A program made the position numbers and the translations under genes. A stretch of DNA of 64,000 nucleotides from CAYUZU01 sp964448675. GTDB taxonomy: Bacteria > Planctomycetota > Phycisphaerae > UBA1845 > Fen-1342. Location: positions 17,692 through 81,691 of the forward strand of contig CAYUZU010000023.1 of the NCBI GenBank assembly GCA_964448675.1, given 5' to 3'. The notes under the pieces were generated by a model. The model did no database searches and had not been told where the DNA came from. It was given only the letters and a program-made list of their open reading frames with translations. This document shows positions 63,946 through 64,000 of this stretch, one piece after another. Positions within the stretch are counted from its first letter, which is position 1, and the number at the start of each line of letters is the position of its first letter.

Positions 63946-64000
63946 CGCCCCCACGGGGACTCGAACCCCGGTCTCCAGGATGAGAACCTGATATCCTAGG
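63946..64000 (-). tRNA. tRNA-Glu (anticodon CTC), partial at the right edge
   Basis: Read on the minus strand: the D-arm end CCTAGGAT, the anticodon arm CAGG-TTCTCAT-CCTG with CTC, the T arm CGGGGTTCGAGTCCCCG, and acceptor end TGGGGGC with discriminator G. The 5' part lies outside the window. CCA is not encoded. Sequence and GAG-reading anticodon identify tRNA-Glu. Confidence 0.88.

Overview
The window looks like chromosomal DNA from a high-GC planctomycete-type bacterium, most likely Phycisphaerae-like. The pointers are four secreted proteins with a C-terminal PEP-TTAALLGLGGLA-RRRR sorting tail, three large Hanks-type Ser/Thr kinases fused to sensor or effector domains, dockerin-like Ca-binding tails on secreted proteins, a CGYNLTG/RCPECG zinc-ribbon tail, a tpiA-secG-yicC gene order and very strong G/C preference at third codon positions. 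No phage, IS element, CRISPR array, rRNA operon or replication origin was recognised. All assignments come from reading the sequence; no database search was run.

Layout. 0-9.4 kb is mostly housekeeping: a partial STN-like secreted protein, queA, a zinc-ribbon membrane protein, a short alanine racemase, a sugar-nucleotide epimerase with tatD, yicC-secG-tpiA, and a 3D-domain secreted protein behind a long structured leader. 9.4-16.8 kb holds two unusual kinases, one with a CHASE2-like region and one fused to a formylglycine-generating-enzyme-like domain plus a PstS-like binding domain, separated by a DUF6159-like membrane protein. 16.8-20.1 kb is the succinate dehydrogenase/fumarate reductase operon sdhCAB. 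20.4-32.9 kb has a methyltransferase, a selenocysteine tRNA, a dCache/CheD-like membrane protein, an Rrf2 regulator, a Do-type protease, a DnaJ with half a zinc centre, a HAD phosphatase, a MacB-type ABC exporter and an unknown secreted protein.

32.9-44.6 kb has an encapsulin nanocompartment with its ferritin-like cargo, an MsrB lipoprotein, a DoxX/rhodanese pair, a radical-SAM-like protein that has lost all three cluster cysteines, a YfhO-like membrane protein, a small lipoprotein, an amidohydrolase, a membrane EEP nuclease/phosphatase and ilvE. 44.6-53.4 kb is an accessory stretch: a decayed reading frame interrupted by TGA codons, a 1451-residue CLCA-like protein (HExxH, VWA, TSP3, dockerin), a frameshifted zinc-ribbon gene, a PrcB-like lipoprotein, a 5'-truncated methyltransferase and a CocE-type hydrolase with a dockerin-like tail. 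53.7-64 kb has purU, then an ECF sigma factor next to a kinase-TPR protein, an alpha-carbonic anhydrase lipoprotein and four PEP-CTERM proteins. The right edge is a tRNA-Glu whose 3' end is repeated imperfectly at 54.63 kb.

How the parts may work together (inference). The kinases and the ECF factor form signalling input. EncFtn, encapsulin, MsrB and the rhodanese/DoxX pair suggest iron and redox homeostasis. The right third is an envelope/exoprotein region whose sorting partners (exosortase, cohesins) lie outside the window.
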